From Dermatophagoides farinae (Eukaryota > Arthropoda > Arachnida > Sarcoptiformes > Pyroglyphidae), in contig NC_134684.1 of the NCBI RefSeq assembly GCF_024713945.1, positions 1,097,001-1,161,000 on the forward strand: a DNA stretch of 64,000 nucleotides, in the 5' to 3' direction. The position numbers were made by a program, and so were the translations under genes. This document shows, one piece after another, positions 10,718 through 23,598 of the stretch (the stretch's first letter is position 1; each line of letters opens with the position of its first letter). The notes under the pieces were generated by a model, which was not told where the DNA came from, made no database searches, and worked only from the letters and a program-made list of their open reading frames with translations.

Positions 10718-11707
10718 TCACAATTCGAAAATTTCTTCTTGAGATTTTTCCAAACGTTTTAATGATGATTTAATTTTTTTATTATTACGACTATTATTAA
10801 CAGTCACATTTGGTATGTTATCTTGATGTTGATCAAATATGTTTGAATTTGAATTGGATGTTGATGATGATCGAAATGATGTCGATATTCGAGATGGTGA
10901 ATTGAATTTTCTTGTATTTATACGATTCAATTCATTTTCGATAGATATATCACTGGCAACACGTTTGGAAAGATTTTCCATCTGATTTTTTGTTTGAGCT
11001 ATTGAACTATCGATTCGTATTAGAAAATCGGCAACACTTTCGGCACCATTATTCATATGATTTGTATCACTAAAGCTTATGGATTTATTCGTCAATTTCG
11101 AATCTTTGTTGGCTTTATTATCACGATTAGTCGTCATGATTTGAACGCTGTCAAAACTATATGAATTTCGACATTCAAATTTAGGACTTTTTAAAGACTG
11201 TGGATGGCTTTTAAATTGATCATTTGAAATTCTTTTACATGGATCAAGACTAGATGATGATGATTGCGATGATGATAGATCAGAATCGAATTGTATCTTG
11301 GTTTCAGTTTCGATTGGTACCAATATGGAAAAACGTGACCTAAGATGATTATTATCATCTGAATATAATTTATTAAATTTTTTTATATTCTCGATCTATA
11401 TGTATACAGGGGCATAAATATATTTGTTTGGCATTTAAATTCAGAAAAATCTTTGAAAAATATTATAAATATCAATGCTTACCTTACATCCATATTTCAA
11501 TGCAAGACCTTGTAACGTATCCGTTGGTTCAATATAATGAGTTATAAAGCGATAATTTTGTTGGCCAAAATTACAATTTGTACTACCATATTTATTATGT
11601 GTGGCAATTGCATTCTTAAGAAATTCAGTTTCAGATAGATCATCATGATCGCCATGTATGTTGAACGGTGTCATTGTTTGATGATTAGATGAGTAAGAAT
11701 ATGTCAT
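10718..11707 (-). CDS. LysM domain protein (LYSMD1/2-like)
   Basis: Two exons on the minus strand, 11707-11483 and 11395-10718, phase 0, giving about 300 residues. A single LysM domain spans about residues 57-103 and is split by the intron: THYIEPTDTLQGLALKYGCK in exon 1, then the continuation (IENIKKFNKLYSDDN, ending in ILVPI) in exon 2. The TDTLQGLALKYG core is typical of animal LYSMD proteins. The rest is Ser/Asn-rich and probably disordered, with a short basic end. No transmembrane helix is seen, so it resembles the cytosolic LYSMD1/2 group rather than LYSMD3/4. The molecular role of these animal proteins is poorly known. It is convergent with DENND5 and divergent from the methionyl-tRNA synthetase gene. 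Confidence -1.
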
Positions 11708-12498
11708 CGTTCAATAGTCGGCCAATAATGTATAGTGTACAGGTTTTGTTTTCGAAATTCAAGATGATGTTATTGAAAGTCAATTATATTCAAACAAACG
11801 ATGGCATCAAACAAGCAGCATACATTTGATTTTTACGTTGTCGTTGTTGAATTCATGATACTGCTACTGTACAATTATGATGATTATAACGATGATGATG
11901 ATGATGATGATGATCGTGATACGGCTAAATGACAAATGATCGAATATACTAACAATATTTTTCGCAGTATTTCCATCCGTAGTAATTTCATTCGTTTTGT
12001 TCTGAATCAATAATTATGAATTTCAACATTTATTTATTTATTTTTTTTTGTTGCTTACGATTATTCGATATCAAAATTGATAATTTTTTTGTTCCACATC
12101 TTATATCGGGTGCAACAAAAAAAAAACCAGATTGTTGAAAGATAATAATCAACACATATCATTTCATTTTATTTACACCAATATATCAAAATATAAATAT
12201 ATCGCCGTTTATACGTAGTCAAAAAAAAAAAAATTTCATATCATCAGTTTATACGATGCAAGTTATTAGTCGTGTGTGTTTTTTTTTCTAATTCTGCCAC
12301 ACGGCGGTTTCCCTTTGCATCATCATCATTCAGCGTTTATTTTTTTTTTTTTTTTATTTTTTTTAATAGCCTCGTGTAATTGTTGAGTTGGATATTGCAG
12401 CAGTTAATTCATTTTTTGCAATCACGTTGTGCACACACACACACACATACCGATTTATTTTACCGTTTTATTTCATTGGTGTATTGATCTTGAAAAAT
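11708..12498. promoter_or_regulatory. Divergent upstream region, LysM gene (-) and methionyl-tRNA synthetase (+)
   Basis: A 791 bp interval between divergent start codons. It holds GAT repeats (about 11893-11915), poly-A and poly-T runs (about 12224-12234 and 12339-12355) and a CA repeat (about 12432-12447). No clear motif or coding exon is seen. An in-frame open stretch extends upstream of the synthetase ATG but has no homology to the family. Confidence -1.
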
Positions 12499-14569
12499 AT
12501 GTCGTTGGAAATCAACGAAAATGATTTGAATGAAGCTTTACGAGAATTTTTACGTGATGATATTGTTTATTGGAAAGAATCAAATATATCTGATGCAAAT
12601 AAAATTCCGATTCCCGGTGAACGTAATACTTTGATCACTAGTGCTTTACCATATGTGAATAATGTTCCACATTTGGGTAATATAATTGGCTGCACATTAA
12701 GTGGTGATGTATTTGCTCGTTATTGTCGAATTCGTGGCGATAATGTTCTGTATATTTGTGGTACCGATGAATATGGTACGGCCACTGAGAATAAAGCACA
12801 GGAAGAGAAATTAAGTCCGAGGGAAATTTGTGATAAATATCATGCTTTACATGATGAAGTTTATAAATGGTTCAACATTGAATTTGATCGTTTTGGCCGA
12901 ACATCTACGGAATTACAAACACAAGTTGTTCAAGATATTTTCAAAAAAGTATATGCAAATGGTTACATCATCAAAGAAGAAATCGAACAATTGTATTGTG
13001 AACAATGTAACAAATTTCTAGCCGATCGTTTTGTTGAAGGTGAATGTCCATTCTGTACATATGAAGATGCACGTGGTGATCAATGTGATAAATGTGGAAA
13101 ATTAATCAATGCAGTTGAATTGAAAATGCCTCGCTGTAAAACATGTTCATCATCTCCTGTTATTAAAAGTTCACGTCATTTATTCATTGATTTGCCGAAA
13201 ATTCAACCAAAATTGGAAAAATGGATTGAAGAAACGTTGAAAAATGACAATTATTGGTCACAAACAGCTAAAGTAATAACAAATTCATGGCTTAAAGAAG
13301 GTCTTAAACCACGATGTATTACAAGAGATTTGAAATGGGGTATTCCTGTCCCACTAGATGGTTATACTGATAAAGTTTTCTACGTATGGTTCGATGCACC
13401 AATCGGTTACATATCAATAACTGCCGCACTTTGTTCACAATGGGAAAAATGGTGGAAAGATCCGGAAAATGTTGAATCATATAATTTTCTTGCTAAAGAC
13501 AACGTTACATTTCATGCAATCATATTTCCCAGTACATTATTAGCCACACATGAAAAATGGTCAATGGTATCACATATTCCAGCAGTCGAATATCTTAATT
13601 ATGAAGATAGTAAATTCTCCAAAAGTCGTGGTATCGGTGTATTTGGTGATTCTGTTCGTGAAACAGGTATTCCATCCGATATATGGAGATTTTATTTGCT
13701 TTACGTACGTCCAGAAAATCAAGACACAACATTTTGTTGGAATGATCTGATGGCAAAAAATAATACCGAGCTATTGAATAATCTCGGAAATTTCCTAAAT
13801 AGAGTATTGACATTTTTATTCAACAATTTCGATGCAACTATCTGTCAAATTAAATTATCGAAAACGGATCAAGAATTATTGGTTCAATTAAATCGAGAAT
13901 TATTAGCGTTTATTGATTCAATGAATAAAGTTCGATTACGAGATGGAATCAAAATCATTTTGAATATTAGCCGTATTGGTAATCAATATATTCAATCGGA
14001 AAAACCATGGACTTTGATCAAAGATTCATCAACACGAATTCGTGCTCACAGTGTTTTAAGTTTAGGCGCCAATATTTGTCTACTTTTGTCCATTTTAATG
14101 GAACCTTATATGCCGGACACAACTAGACAATTACAAGAACAGATTAATTTCAAATGTAATCTATTACCTAGTAATCATCGATTTGTCTGTCTACTTAAAT
14201 CTGGTCATAAAATTAAAAAGGTTTGTATTTTATCTTTTGAATGATTTTTCTTTTAAAATTTTTATTTCCTTCTCTTTTTTTTTCTAGCCATCACCATTAT
14301 TCAAAAAACTTGAACAAAAAGAAATGGACTTATTCCGAAAAAAATTTGGCGGTTCCATTGCCGACAAAGAAAAAGAAGCAACCGATGTTAAAATGGCCAA
14401 ATTGATTGAAAGTTTAACATTGAAAACCGATAAAGAAATCGAACAAATGATTGGTGAACAAGGTGATAAAGTACGAAAATTAAAAGCAGATAAAGTGGAC
14501 AAAAAAATCATCAATGATGAAGTTCAAATTCTATTGAAATTGAAATCAACATTGGCTGAAAAAAAGTGA
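12499..14569 (+). CDS. MetRS: Cytosolic methionyl-tRNA synthetase
   Basis: Class I aminoacyl-tRNA synthetase that charges tRNA-Met. Exons 12499-14220 and 14288-14569, phase 0, about 667 residues. The HIGH signature appears as HLGN (residues 58-61, in [14 protein letters not shown]). The KMSKS signature appears as FSKSRG (about 373-378). Between them lies the zinc-binding connective insert with four CxxC pairs (about 167-217: CEQC, CPFC, CDKC, CKTC). The alpha-helical anticodon-binding domain follows. The second exon encodes a C-terminal WHEP domain ([15 protein letters not shown]). Compared with human MARS1 (about 900 residues) it lacks the N-terminal GST-like domain: only about 44 residues precede the catalytic core. 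The start at 12499 was chosen as the only nearby ATG in frame; the upstream open frame lacks an ATG and has no GST-like sequence. Confidence -1.
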
Positions 14570-15448
14570 ATGGATTACAAAAATGGTAACGATTTATGAA
14601 TGAATTATATATTAATTAATTATTCGGGTTAAATTATGTAAAAAAAAATTCAAAAAAAAAATTATTATCAATTATCATGACGTAATTCCCATGCACAGAC
14701 AATGTATGTATTCAATTTATAGGTATATTTATTTTTTTTATATATAAGGATGACGTGTGCCTATGGTGAAAATAGTCATTATTGTTTATTTAATATTATT
14801 ACCTGCAGATGGCATTGGATGACATTGGGATAAAGAACGTTTCATATAAGCTATACCACTATGTTTTGACGCCATATTGAGCATGTGTTTTGTGTGTTGT
14901 GAGGTTGAGTGAGAGAGAGAGAGAGCGAAAGGGATTGTATTTTGAGTTTGAGATTGAGTTGTTGTTGGTGTGTGTGATTCTTTTTTTCCAATGCTCACCA
15001 CCACCACTCTCTGAATTGAAATGAGCATATTTTGATTTTTTTTTTCGTCCGTCGTTATTCTTTTTTGGGTTCTTTTTTTCCATTATTTTTTACTCATTCA
15101 GAATCGACATAGTTTTTTTTGTCATCCATAATGATTATCATTTTAATTTGGAATAAAATCGATTATTGAAGAATAATAATCGAATTTAAAAACGAATCGC
15201 CAAAAGAGTCCCAAGAAGCACACACACACGGACGGACTTGTGTGTGCCCCACGGCACGGTGTGGCATTGGCGTGTGTCTGTGTCTGTGTGTGTGTTTGTC
15301 TGTCTGTCTGTGTTGTGTGTACGGGCGCGATTTTTTTTTATTCGTTTATTTTTTTCATTTTGTTTATTCATTTTTTTTATCATCACCTGTATATATTTAC
15401 ATCATTATCACCATTCATTCATTCATTCATAGAAATTGTTAATAAAAA
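14570..15448 (+). other. Intergenic region before Enhancer of polycomb
   Basis: No supported gene. It holds the 3' UTR of the synthetase gene, a GA repeat (about 14909-14926) and a TG/TCTG repeat tract (about 15270-15320). The 5' leader of the next gene ends with an ATTC repeat (about 15411-15430). Minus-strand open frames here are low complexity and overlap each other, so I do not call them. Confidence -1.
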
Positions 15449-18221
15449 ATGTCTCAAAATTTAAATAAACAGCTTTCATTCAGGCCACGGAACATCGATC
15501 ATTTCAAGCCGATGCAGGTCTTGAAAACTGAAGATGTGCCCGATTTGAATAATTTTGCCACAACCATTAACCGTACGGTACCACAGATGCCTACGGGTAT
15601 GGAAAAAGAAGAGGAATGTGTAAGTTTTTTTGCCATTGTTTGCAATAATATCAAATGATTATAATTGTTTGTTGATGGATTGTGAAGGAACATCATCTGC
15701 AAAGGGCTATTTCGGCACAACAAGCCTACGGAAGAGCAGTCGATCATGTGATACCGACTCCAGAAGTTTTTCCAGTTAATGAAAAAGCTTATGACGAATT
15801 ATATCCTCCTACATATAAAATACCTCGCCAATTGATCCATGTTCAGCTGCCATCTTTTGAACAGGATTATCCTGATTATGACCTCGATTCTGAGGATGAA
15901 ACATGGCTGTCAACGACAAATTTATGCGGCTTACCACATACCAAATTCGAAGAAATGATCGATTGTTTAGAAAGAAATTCCGGTGTTCAAAAAGTTATCG
16001 AATTAAATGAAGCAAAATCTTTGCTTAGAGATGTTGATGAATCGTTACAGATTGCCGTCTATGATTATTGGTTGGCCAAAAAACTTAAATTCGGAAAATC
16101 ATTAATACCAACGGTGAAAACTGAAAAACGAGATGGTACATCAGGCAATAATCCATATATCGCTTTTAGGCGACGTACGGAAAAAATGCAAACAAGAAAG
16201 AATCGCAAGAATGATGAATATTCATATGAAAAAATGTTGAAACTGAAGAAAGATATTTTCAGTGTTTGGTATGTGAAATTTTAAAATTGTCAAATGTCGT
16301 TTCATTTTTATAATTGATTTTTTTTTGTTTTACATTTTACTTATAGCAATATAATGTCGATGATAAAAGAACGAGAAAAGAGGAAATATGAACTTGTAAA
16401 AAATGATTTCTTAATTTTTGAAACGAGGTGAGGATTTTTTTTTTTATTTTTTTGATTAGTGGCATTGGTTTTACTTACCAATTTTTTTTCATCCAGGTAT
16501 CAACACAAAGATTTCAATTCACAAATCTACAATGAATTAATGGCATCTAGACTTACGAAAGATGCTCTAAATCGTACATCTAAATCAAAGGTAATGATGA
16601 TGATTTCACTTTTAAAATTTGGTCTTTGAATTTGTATTGTATTTTTTTAGGGAGATGAACCGGTTGCTCGAAAGAAACGAACGAAAAGATCAAAGAATGA
16701 TGTTTTATCTACCAGAAATATCAATGAAATGATTCCGTCGGCAGCTGGTGGTGAATACTATACATCTGAAGATGAAAATTCTAGTGATTTAATGTACCAA
16801 AGTAGTCAAGTGAATAATGAACCGGATGAAGCTGATAATCCAGATGGAATGTTTTCTTTTAAACGGAAAAAAGGCTGTTATTACCATGCACCGTTAGATC
16901 ACTATTCTGGTTGGCCATGGGAATCTCTGGAAGAGGGTGGTACAGCAGATAAACGATTTCGTTTTAGTTATACCTCATTATCATGTCCAGCATATTCTGT
17001 CGGTCTGACAAGAAGGCGGATCGGTCGGGGTGGAAGGTAAATATATCACGCTAAATGATGGATAAAATTTTCATGATTTATTTATTTTTTTTTTTTTTTT
17101 TGATTTTCAGAATTCAGTTCGATAGAATAAAAACACATATTGATTTTAGTGATGATGAAGAAGAAAGGTATGTTGAATTCTTGATGGTAATTTTTCAAAG
17201 TTTTTATTGTTTTTTTTTTTTATTTAAAAAAATCGTCAGGATCCACTACAAACCTTTTTCTGGTGAATCAGATGTGGAACAAGATGCTACAATTGAATTC
17301 AATACGAGACATTTTGATGAAGATTGTTCAATGTTTATAAATAATCAATTAAAGCATTATATTGATGATTCGTCATTAGAGAGGCAATTATATCAATATA
17401 ATGAACGTGATTTATCAAATTTCATCAAAGAAAATCACCATCATTACAACAATGACAGATCAACACAAGCTCAAAGTTTTATGACAAATAGAAGAATCAT
17501 CAACAATCGACCGTGTTCAAAGTCATCCAATGGAAAAATAAAACCAATCGAACATCAACAAAATCAGTGCTCCTCATCACCATCATTTGTGAAACCATTA
17601 AATGTTGATCTAACTAATTTATTGTTAAACAATACTGATAACAACAATAAAGATGATTCGACCATTACAACAATACTCTCATCATCAATGGATAAGCGAC
17701 CACTTGACATGAATGAATTGAAAGATTCTTCCGGTAGAACTTCTAATTCAGTGATGATGTCATCATTGTTGGATGATAATAATGATGATGTAGATCTTGA
17801 CGGTCTCGAATGTAGCAATGAAATAATGATGAACACTGATCAATTTAAACAAAATTCAAATTCATCATCATCATTATTAGTGACAGTGAATGTTAATAAT
17901 GGTCCAAATCATTCAATGAATGATACAAATAATAAAAGTGATAGAAACATTCATAGTAGTAAGCAATTTTCGAATGAGCCGTCCAGAACAGCAACAGTAA
18001 TGACCACCGTGACCGCTACCACCACAAATAATAAAAAATTTGAATGTCAATCATCACCAGAATATCAAAACGTTTCATCATCATCGTCATCATCATTACC
18101 ATTACCATCATGTAAATTAAAATTGGCAACAACAACAACCAACACCACCACCACAACAGCTACTTCGAACCAAAGTAGCTCAGCAACGAATAATCTTCAT
18201 CATTCAACTGATGTTACTTGA
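15449..18221 (+). CDS. E(Pc): Enhancer of polycomb (NuA4/TIP60 subunit)
   Basis: Seven exons: 15449-15619, 15688-16268, 16347-16427, 16497-16590, 16651-17036, 17111-17167 and 17240-18221, giving about 783 residues. The N-terminal EPcA region is highly conserved (INRTVPQMPTGMEKEEE, EHHLQRAISAQQAYG, PDYDLDSEDE, FRRRTEKMQTRKNRKND). In EPC1/2 and yeast Epl1 this region docks the acetyltransferase to the nucleosome. A second conserved block at about 370-450 has DNPDGMFSFKRKKGCYYHAP and ends in RRRIGRGGR. The C-terminal 320 residues are Ser/Asn/Thr-rich without a recognisable domain. EPC is the scaffold of the TIP60/NuA4 histone acetyltransferase module in the nucleus. Introns are 57-78 bp apart from a few slightly shorter or longer ones, typical of the dense half of this window. 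Confidence -1.
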
Positions 18222-18558
18222 AATGAATATAATATAATAATGGGGAAAAAAATGATGACGAATCGAGCGTTATAGACATTCCACAACGAAGTAAAAAAAA
18301 ACCAAAGAAGGAAATGTCTTTTATTTATTCATATGACATGGATCGCGTCAGTATGGTAATTTAATAATTTGTATATCGTTCTATCATTTAGAAGATATCA
18401 ATTTATTTGTCCACTAATTTTTTTTTCGAACGAATTTATTGAAGATTGATGTGTTTGATTTGTTTTATTTTATCCAACCTTCTCTCATTTACTACTTGTG
18501 ATATTTATCTACTTTGTAGCTACACTTCTCAATCCCCTCGTCTATTATTTTTTTTTTT

Positions 18559-18589
<31 letters not shown>

Positions 18590-19182
18590 CAACCACAATT
18601 ACACGCCCCGAAACACACACCACGCATTGGACATTGTTGTTTCGAAAATATTAATTGAATTATTCGATTAATTTATTATTTGAAGTTTTCCTTTGCTCTC
18701 ATTACATTTATTGCCATCATTCATTTATCTCATCATTGTCTCATGCATCATTTGTTTATCAAACATGGAATTTTTTTTCTTTTTGTTCTTACTAGTTGAC
18801 TGGATTCGGTTCAGAATTTTTTTCTTTCTTTCTCGTTGTGTAATAATATCATTATTGTCATTTATTTGTAATTATAATCGTGTATAATAATAAAAAAAAT
18901 TAAATGGATAATTTTTAACAAATTTAAAATAATAATTGTCTTTAAACTTGAATTTTTTTTTTTCTTCAAGAACGCGCGCGAAAATCACAATCATCATCAT
19001 TTATCATTAATAATCTATTTCGACTCCAATGATGTTGTCACTATTGTGATCCAAGTATATATTCTTTTTAAGCATTCTATAACTTGTTGAATGTTTCTTT
19101 GTTTCAGCTTTGTTTGTCATCATTTGAATTTGAAACATATGTTTATTTCATTTTGTTTCTATTGTATCAAACAAAAAAATCT
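18222..19182 (+). other. E(Pc) 3' UTR and CDK4/6 upstream region
   Basis: No coding exon seen. A TC repeat lies at 18559-18582. An A-rich poly(A) signal candidate (AATAATAAAAAAAATT) lies near 18885-18900. An E2F-like site lies at about 18974-18983, closer to the next gene. Confidence -1.
18974..18983 (-). promoter_or_regulatory. E2F-like site upstream of the CDK4/6 gene
   Basis: GCGCGCGAAAA reads TTTTCGCGCGC on the minus strand and fits the E2F consensus TTTSSCGC. It is about 200 bp before the CDK4/6 start codon, in a region otherwise very poor in CG. This is a motif match only. Confidence -1.
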
Positions 19183-20511
19183 ATGGACAATTTGGAAAGA
19201 GCAAAAGATGAAAACCTGATCAAATCAAGACAACATGAACAAGTTGTCAATGAAGAAAATTTGTCCATCAATGACAATAAAACGAACAATGATTATGGAA
19301 CTGATATAAACGTATGAAATGTTGTTATTATTTTGGATTTATTCATTGATTCATTTATCCCTCGATAGCATAACTCAAATAATAATGTTAAAAAAAAATA
19401 CGAAGAAGTTGCATTGATCGGTTCTGGAGCCTATGGAACCGTTTATAAAGCAACCGATCGTCATAATGAGGGTCAATTTGTTGCTTTGAAAAAAATTCGT
19501 ATCCCAATGACCGAAATTGGTGTACCAGTAAGCATTCTGCGTGAAATTTCCGTACTTAAACAATTGCAAACTTTTGATCATCCTAATGTTGTTAAGTGGG
19601 TTTCATCATCAAATAAAGTTATATTTTTTTTTTTTTGCTCAGTTTAAATTCCGATTTAAATTTCAATTCAAATTAATAATAGACTTTTAGACATTTGCCA
19701 TGGCCATAATTTCGAACTTGAAAAACAATTCATACTGTTTCTGGTATTCGAACATATCGAACAAGATCTATCATCCTATCTACACAGATGTCCTGCTCCT
19801 GGTCTTAGTATGGACAAAATTAAAGTAAAATTTTGGCATGCGAAAAAAAATGTTTTTCTTTTTTTCCTATAAAATATTCTTATTTTTTCCATAGGATCTA
19901 ATGTTTCAGATTATGACTGGTGTCGATTTTCTTCATTCGAATCGAATTGTTCATCGTGACCTAAAACCAGCCAACATATTGATCACTAATCGTGGTCAGG
20001 TTAAACTGGCCGATTTTGGTTTAGCAAGGATCTACAAACAAGCACAACAATTGACAGCAGTGGTTGTCACACTTTGGTATCGTGCTCCAGAAGTTTTACT
20101 TAATACAAGCTATAGTACATCGGTCGATATATGGAGCTGTGGCTGTATATTTGCTGAACTTTATAATAAAAAACCATTGTTCTGTGGACAATCAGAGAAT
20201 GATCAATTGTGTAAAATTTTCGACACCATTGGTGCACCGGATCAAAACGAATGGCCAAATGATCTATTGATACCATGGAATAATTTTGCCAATTTTAAAC
20301 GACAAAATCTGGATAACATTATCAAAGACGTTTGTTCTGATGGCAAAGATTTGTTCAAAGTGAGTCTGTTTATATCTATTTAGTTCACAAACCATTCAAT
20401 TCAATTAAAAAAATTATATTATAGGAAATGCTCATCTTTAGTCCTTCAAAACGTATTGGTGCCCGTCAAGCATTGAATCATGATTATTTCAAAGACTTAA
20501 GGCTGCCATAA
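19183..20511 (+). CDS. Cdk4: Cyclin-dependent kinase 4/6
   Basis: Exons 19183-19311, 19369-19595, 19683-19824, 19895-20359 and 20425-20511 give about 349 residues. It is a G1 kinase that acts with cyclin D and phosphorylates Rb-family proteins. Seen: Gly loop GSGAYGTVYKA (about 61-71), catalytic VALKK (Lys about 84), the cyclin-binding helix PVSILRE (the PLSTVRE position in vertebrate CDK4/6), DLSSYLHRCPAPG, catalytic HRDLKPANIL, DFGLARIY, and an activation-loop threonine in [11 protein letters not shown]. The LSSYLHRCPAPG block and DFGLARIY identify CDK4/6 rather than CDK1/2. Before the kinase there is a 50-residue polar N-terminal extension not found in vertebrate CDK4/6. An E2F-like site lies about 200 bp upstream. 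VPS16 begins only 270 bp after the stop codon. Confidence -1.
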
Positions 20512-20779
20512 TAGAATTGCCATTTCATCTTTTCTTTTTAATTATTAATAACGAAAAAAAATGTTTTTACAAAATCTATCATTTTATTACAATTTTAAAA
20601 TAAAATTCATGAATTTTTGATTATTGAAAATTGAAAAAAAAAATTTTTTTTATTTGAAAATAAAAAATTTCCGAAAAATTACTTGAATCTTTATGGCATA
20701 CAAACTGAAAACTTTCTCATCAGCTATTCTGTCACAGAACGAATCGGCCCCCCAAAAACAAACAGTTTATTCTGTGATC

Positions 20780-23598
20780 ATGGCGTTGCCCACTGCCAAT
20801 TGGGATTCGCTTGGACAACAAGTTTTTAAAAAACAAGAATTCTGTCAATTACAATGGGGAGCGAAAATCTCTTTGGATGAATATGATATTTTTGCCGCTT
20901 CCTATGGTGGCCCTATTGGTGAATGAATTCTATATTTTGAAAATAAATTATTAATTAATTAATTGTCATTTAATTCCGATTATAATCAGCATTGCTTCGA
21001 AAAGAACTTCCGATGCGAAAGGTCAACTATAGATTGATTGAAATCTTTACTGCTCTTGGTGATCAATTGTCCACTTTGACCATAAAAGATGTGGATATCA
21101 TCACCATCGGTTGGTCACATCAAGAAGATTTGGTCTGTGTTCACGCAAATGGATTCATTTCTTTATACGATCTATTTGGACAACATATCAGCACATTGAC
21201 ATTGGATCAAGAGATACGTGATTCAAAAATAATCGAATGTAAAGTCTTTACAACAATTAACCGAACCGGTGTTGCCATATTGACACAATCGTTAAGTTTT
21301 TATCTTTATAACAATTTGTATCATTTGAAACTACGACGTCTTGCCGAGATACCATATCTGAATGAACGGCCTTTATGCTGGGATATTATATCGTTCGATT
21401 CTGACACCAAACTCATTGTTTCTCGGGAAAAAGAACTAATCATTCTTAAATCTCAAGATTTAAGCTGTACTTTAATCAATCCGTTCGATGATGAACAATC
21501 CAAAGAAACTGTCACTTTGCTTCGTGTATCGTTCGATTATAGCCACATTGTTTTATTTACCGAAACTGGAAAATTATATTTGGCCCTAACTGCCAATGAT
21601 ATTTCCACTCATTACAGCATGTTCGACACAGAAAGTAAAACTAAACCAAAACAATTGGCTTGGTGTGGTAACGATGTAGTGGCTGCTCATTGGGCTAATC
21701 TATTATTTCTAGTCGATATGGATCGAAATTGGCTCAAATATCCGACATATGGTCATGTACATATGATACAAGAGATTGATTGTATCCGAGTTGTTGATAA
21801 TTCATTTCAAGAAATGATCACCAAAGTAGACAAAGCTGCTGTCGATATATTCAAAATTGGTTCAGTTTCAAGTGGTTCAAACCTTTTGGAAGCCAGTCGG
21901 CTATTCGATCAACAGAATCATAAAGTGGATGATTACATTCGATTGATTCAAGAGAAAAACGAAATGGAAATGGCCGTTAATATGTGTCTGGAAACGGCTT
22001 GTCATGAATTCAATGTAGCTACACAGAAAATGTTACTTCGTGCAGCTTCATTTGGAAAATGTTTTACGGCCAATATGGATAACAATAAATTTGTACGAGT
22101 TTGTCAAGAATTGCGAATATTAAATGCCATACGAAAACCTGATGTTGGTATACCATTAACGCATTGTCAATTTGAACAAATAAAAATCGATTCTCTTATC
22201 GATCGTCTTACTGAAAGACATCATTTTTTTCTTGCATTAAAATTGGCTGAATATTTAAAAATAGTACCGGAAGACGGCAGCATAAAAATATTGACTAGAT
22301 GGGCATTCTATAAGATTCGACAACAAGATATTGATGAAGAAAAGATAGCCAATCAAATTGCACAGAAAATTTCACCAAATTCCGGTGTATCGTTTGCCGA
22401 AATAGCCAACAAAGCTATTGAATATGGTCGAAAAAATTTAGCAATACGATTACTTGATTATGAATTGAAAGCAACTGATCAGGTTCCATTGTTGCTGAAA
22501 TTGAAAGAATATCGACGAGCATTACAAGGTGCAATTGAAAGTGGTAATACAAATCTCATTTATATGGTTGTATTGAGTTTCAAAAAAATTCAAACTTCCG
22601 AACAATTTTATCTCGGTTTACGAGAATATCCAGTAGCCTATAGTCTTTATCAGAAGGTATCGATAAATCAACATTTTCATTTTATTATTGATAATCATTG
22701 CGTTTTTTCCCTTAGTATTGTAAACAAGATGATCAAGATCAACTACAAAATATTTACTTTCAAGAAAATGATCTTATTGCCGAAGGTCTTACCTATTTGG
22801 AACAATGTTGTATCACACAACCATTATCAATGACTGCTAATGAACGAAAATCAAAAATGAGCCTAGTTAGTTCGGCATTAGATACATTTAAAAAATCTCG
22901 AAATGATTTTCTCACCACCCATACTGATGAATATTCTCGTTTATTGAAATATCAACTGAAATTAGAGGATAAATTTTCATCAACAACACCGACTGGATTA
23001 AAGTTTTTTGATCTTTCACTACAGGATACGATGCGATTATTATTACAACGTGGTGAATATAAATTAAGTGATGAACTAAGAAAAGAATTTAAAGTACCCG
23101 ATAAACGTTATTATTATCTACGTTTGATTACAATGGCCGAAATGGATGAATGGCTAGAGCTTGAACGATTTTCGAAAGCAAAAAAATCACCAATTGGTTA
23201 TGAGGTAATGTCCATTCTAGTATATCTTGTTCATTTTTTTCATCATTTTTCTCTTTGTTTTCGGTCATTAGCCATTTGTCGATGTCTGTATTCAACGTCA
23301 AAATCGTTATGAAGCACAAAAATATTTACCGAAAATTCGTGATGAAAACAAGATTAAATATTATATAAAAACTGGGTATGTAAAATCTCAAGAATTTTTT
23401 TTTATTCTAATAATTTTTTATTCTCACTTTCATTATAGAAATCTTGAAGATGCAGCTAAATTTGCTTTTGATAAAAAAGATGTAGAAGCTCTAAGTTTTA
23501 TTTTGACAAAATGTTCATCACCATCAATTGGTGGTAGTAGCCATCATCGAATGTTGCAGGAAAAAATTCGAACAATGATTGGCCAAATTAGTAAATAA
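20780..23598 (+). CDS. VPS16: VPS16, core subunit of HOPS/CORVET tethering complexes
   Basis: Exons 20780-20918, 20990-22656, 22716-23204, 23272-23375 and 23439-23598 give about 852 residues, close to the human protein (839). VPS16 is a core subunit of CORVET and HOPS, which tether early and late endosomes or lysosomes before fusion. The N-terminal beta-propeller half contains LPTANWDSLG, SYGGPIALLRKE and IGWSHQEDLVCVHANG. The C-terminal alpha-solenoid half contains LLRAASFGKCF, LRILNAIRKPDVGIPLT, GVSFAEIANKAIEYGRKNLA and FSKAKKSPIGY. I chose the ATG at 20780 because MALPTANW aligns with the family start. An in-frame ATG at 20693 would add 29 residues and is possible. The 5' end lies close to the CDK4/6 3' end. 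Confidence -1.

Noticed and set aside
14786-15083. Two overlapping minus-strand frames before E(Pc)
   Set aside because: Ser/Thr/His-rich products of GA and GT repeats; the two frames overlap and neither resembles a family.
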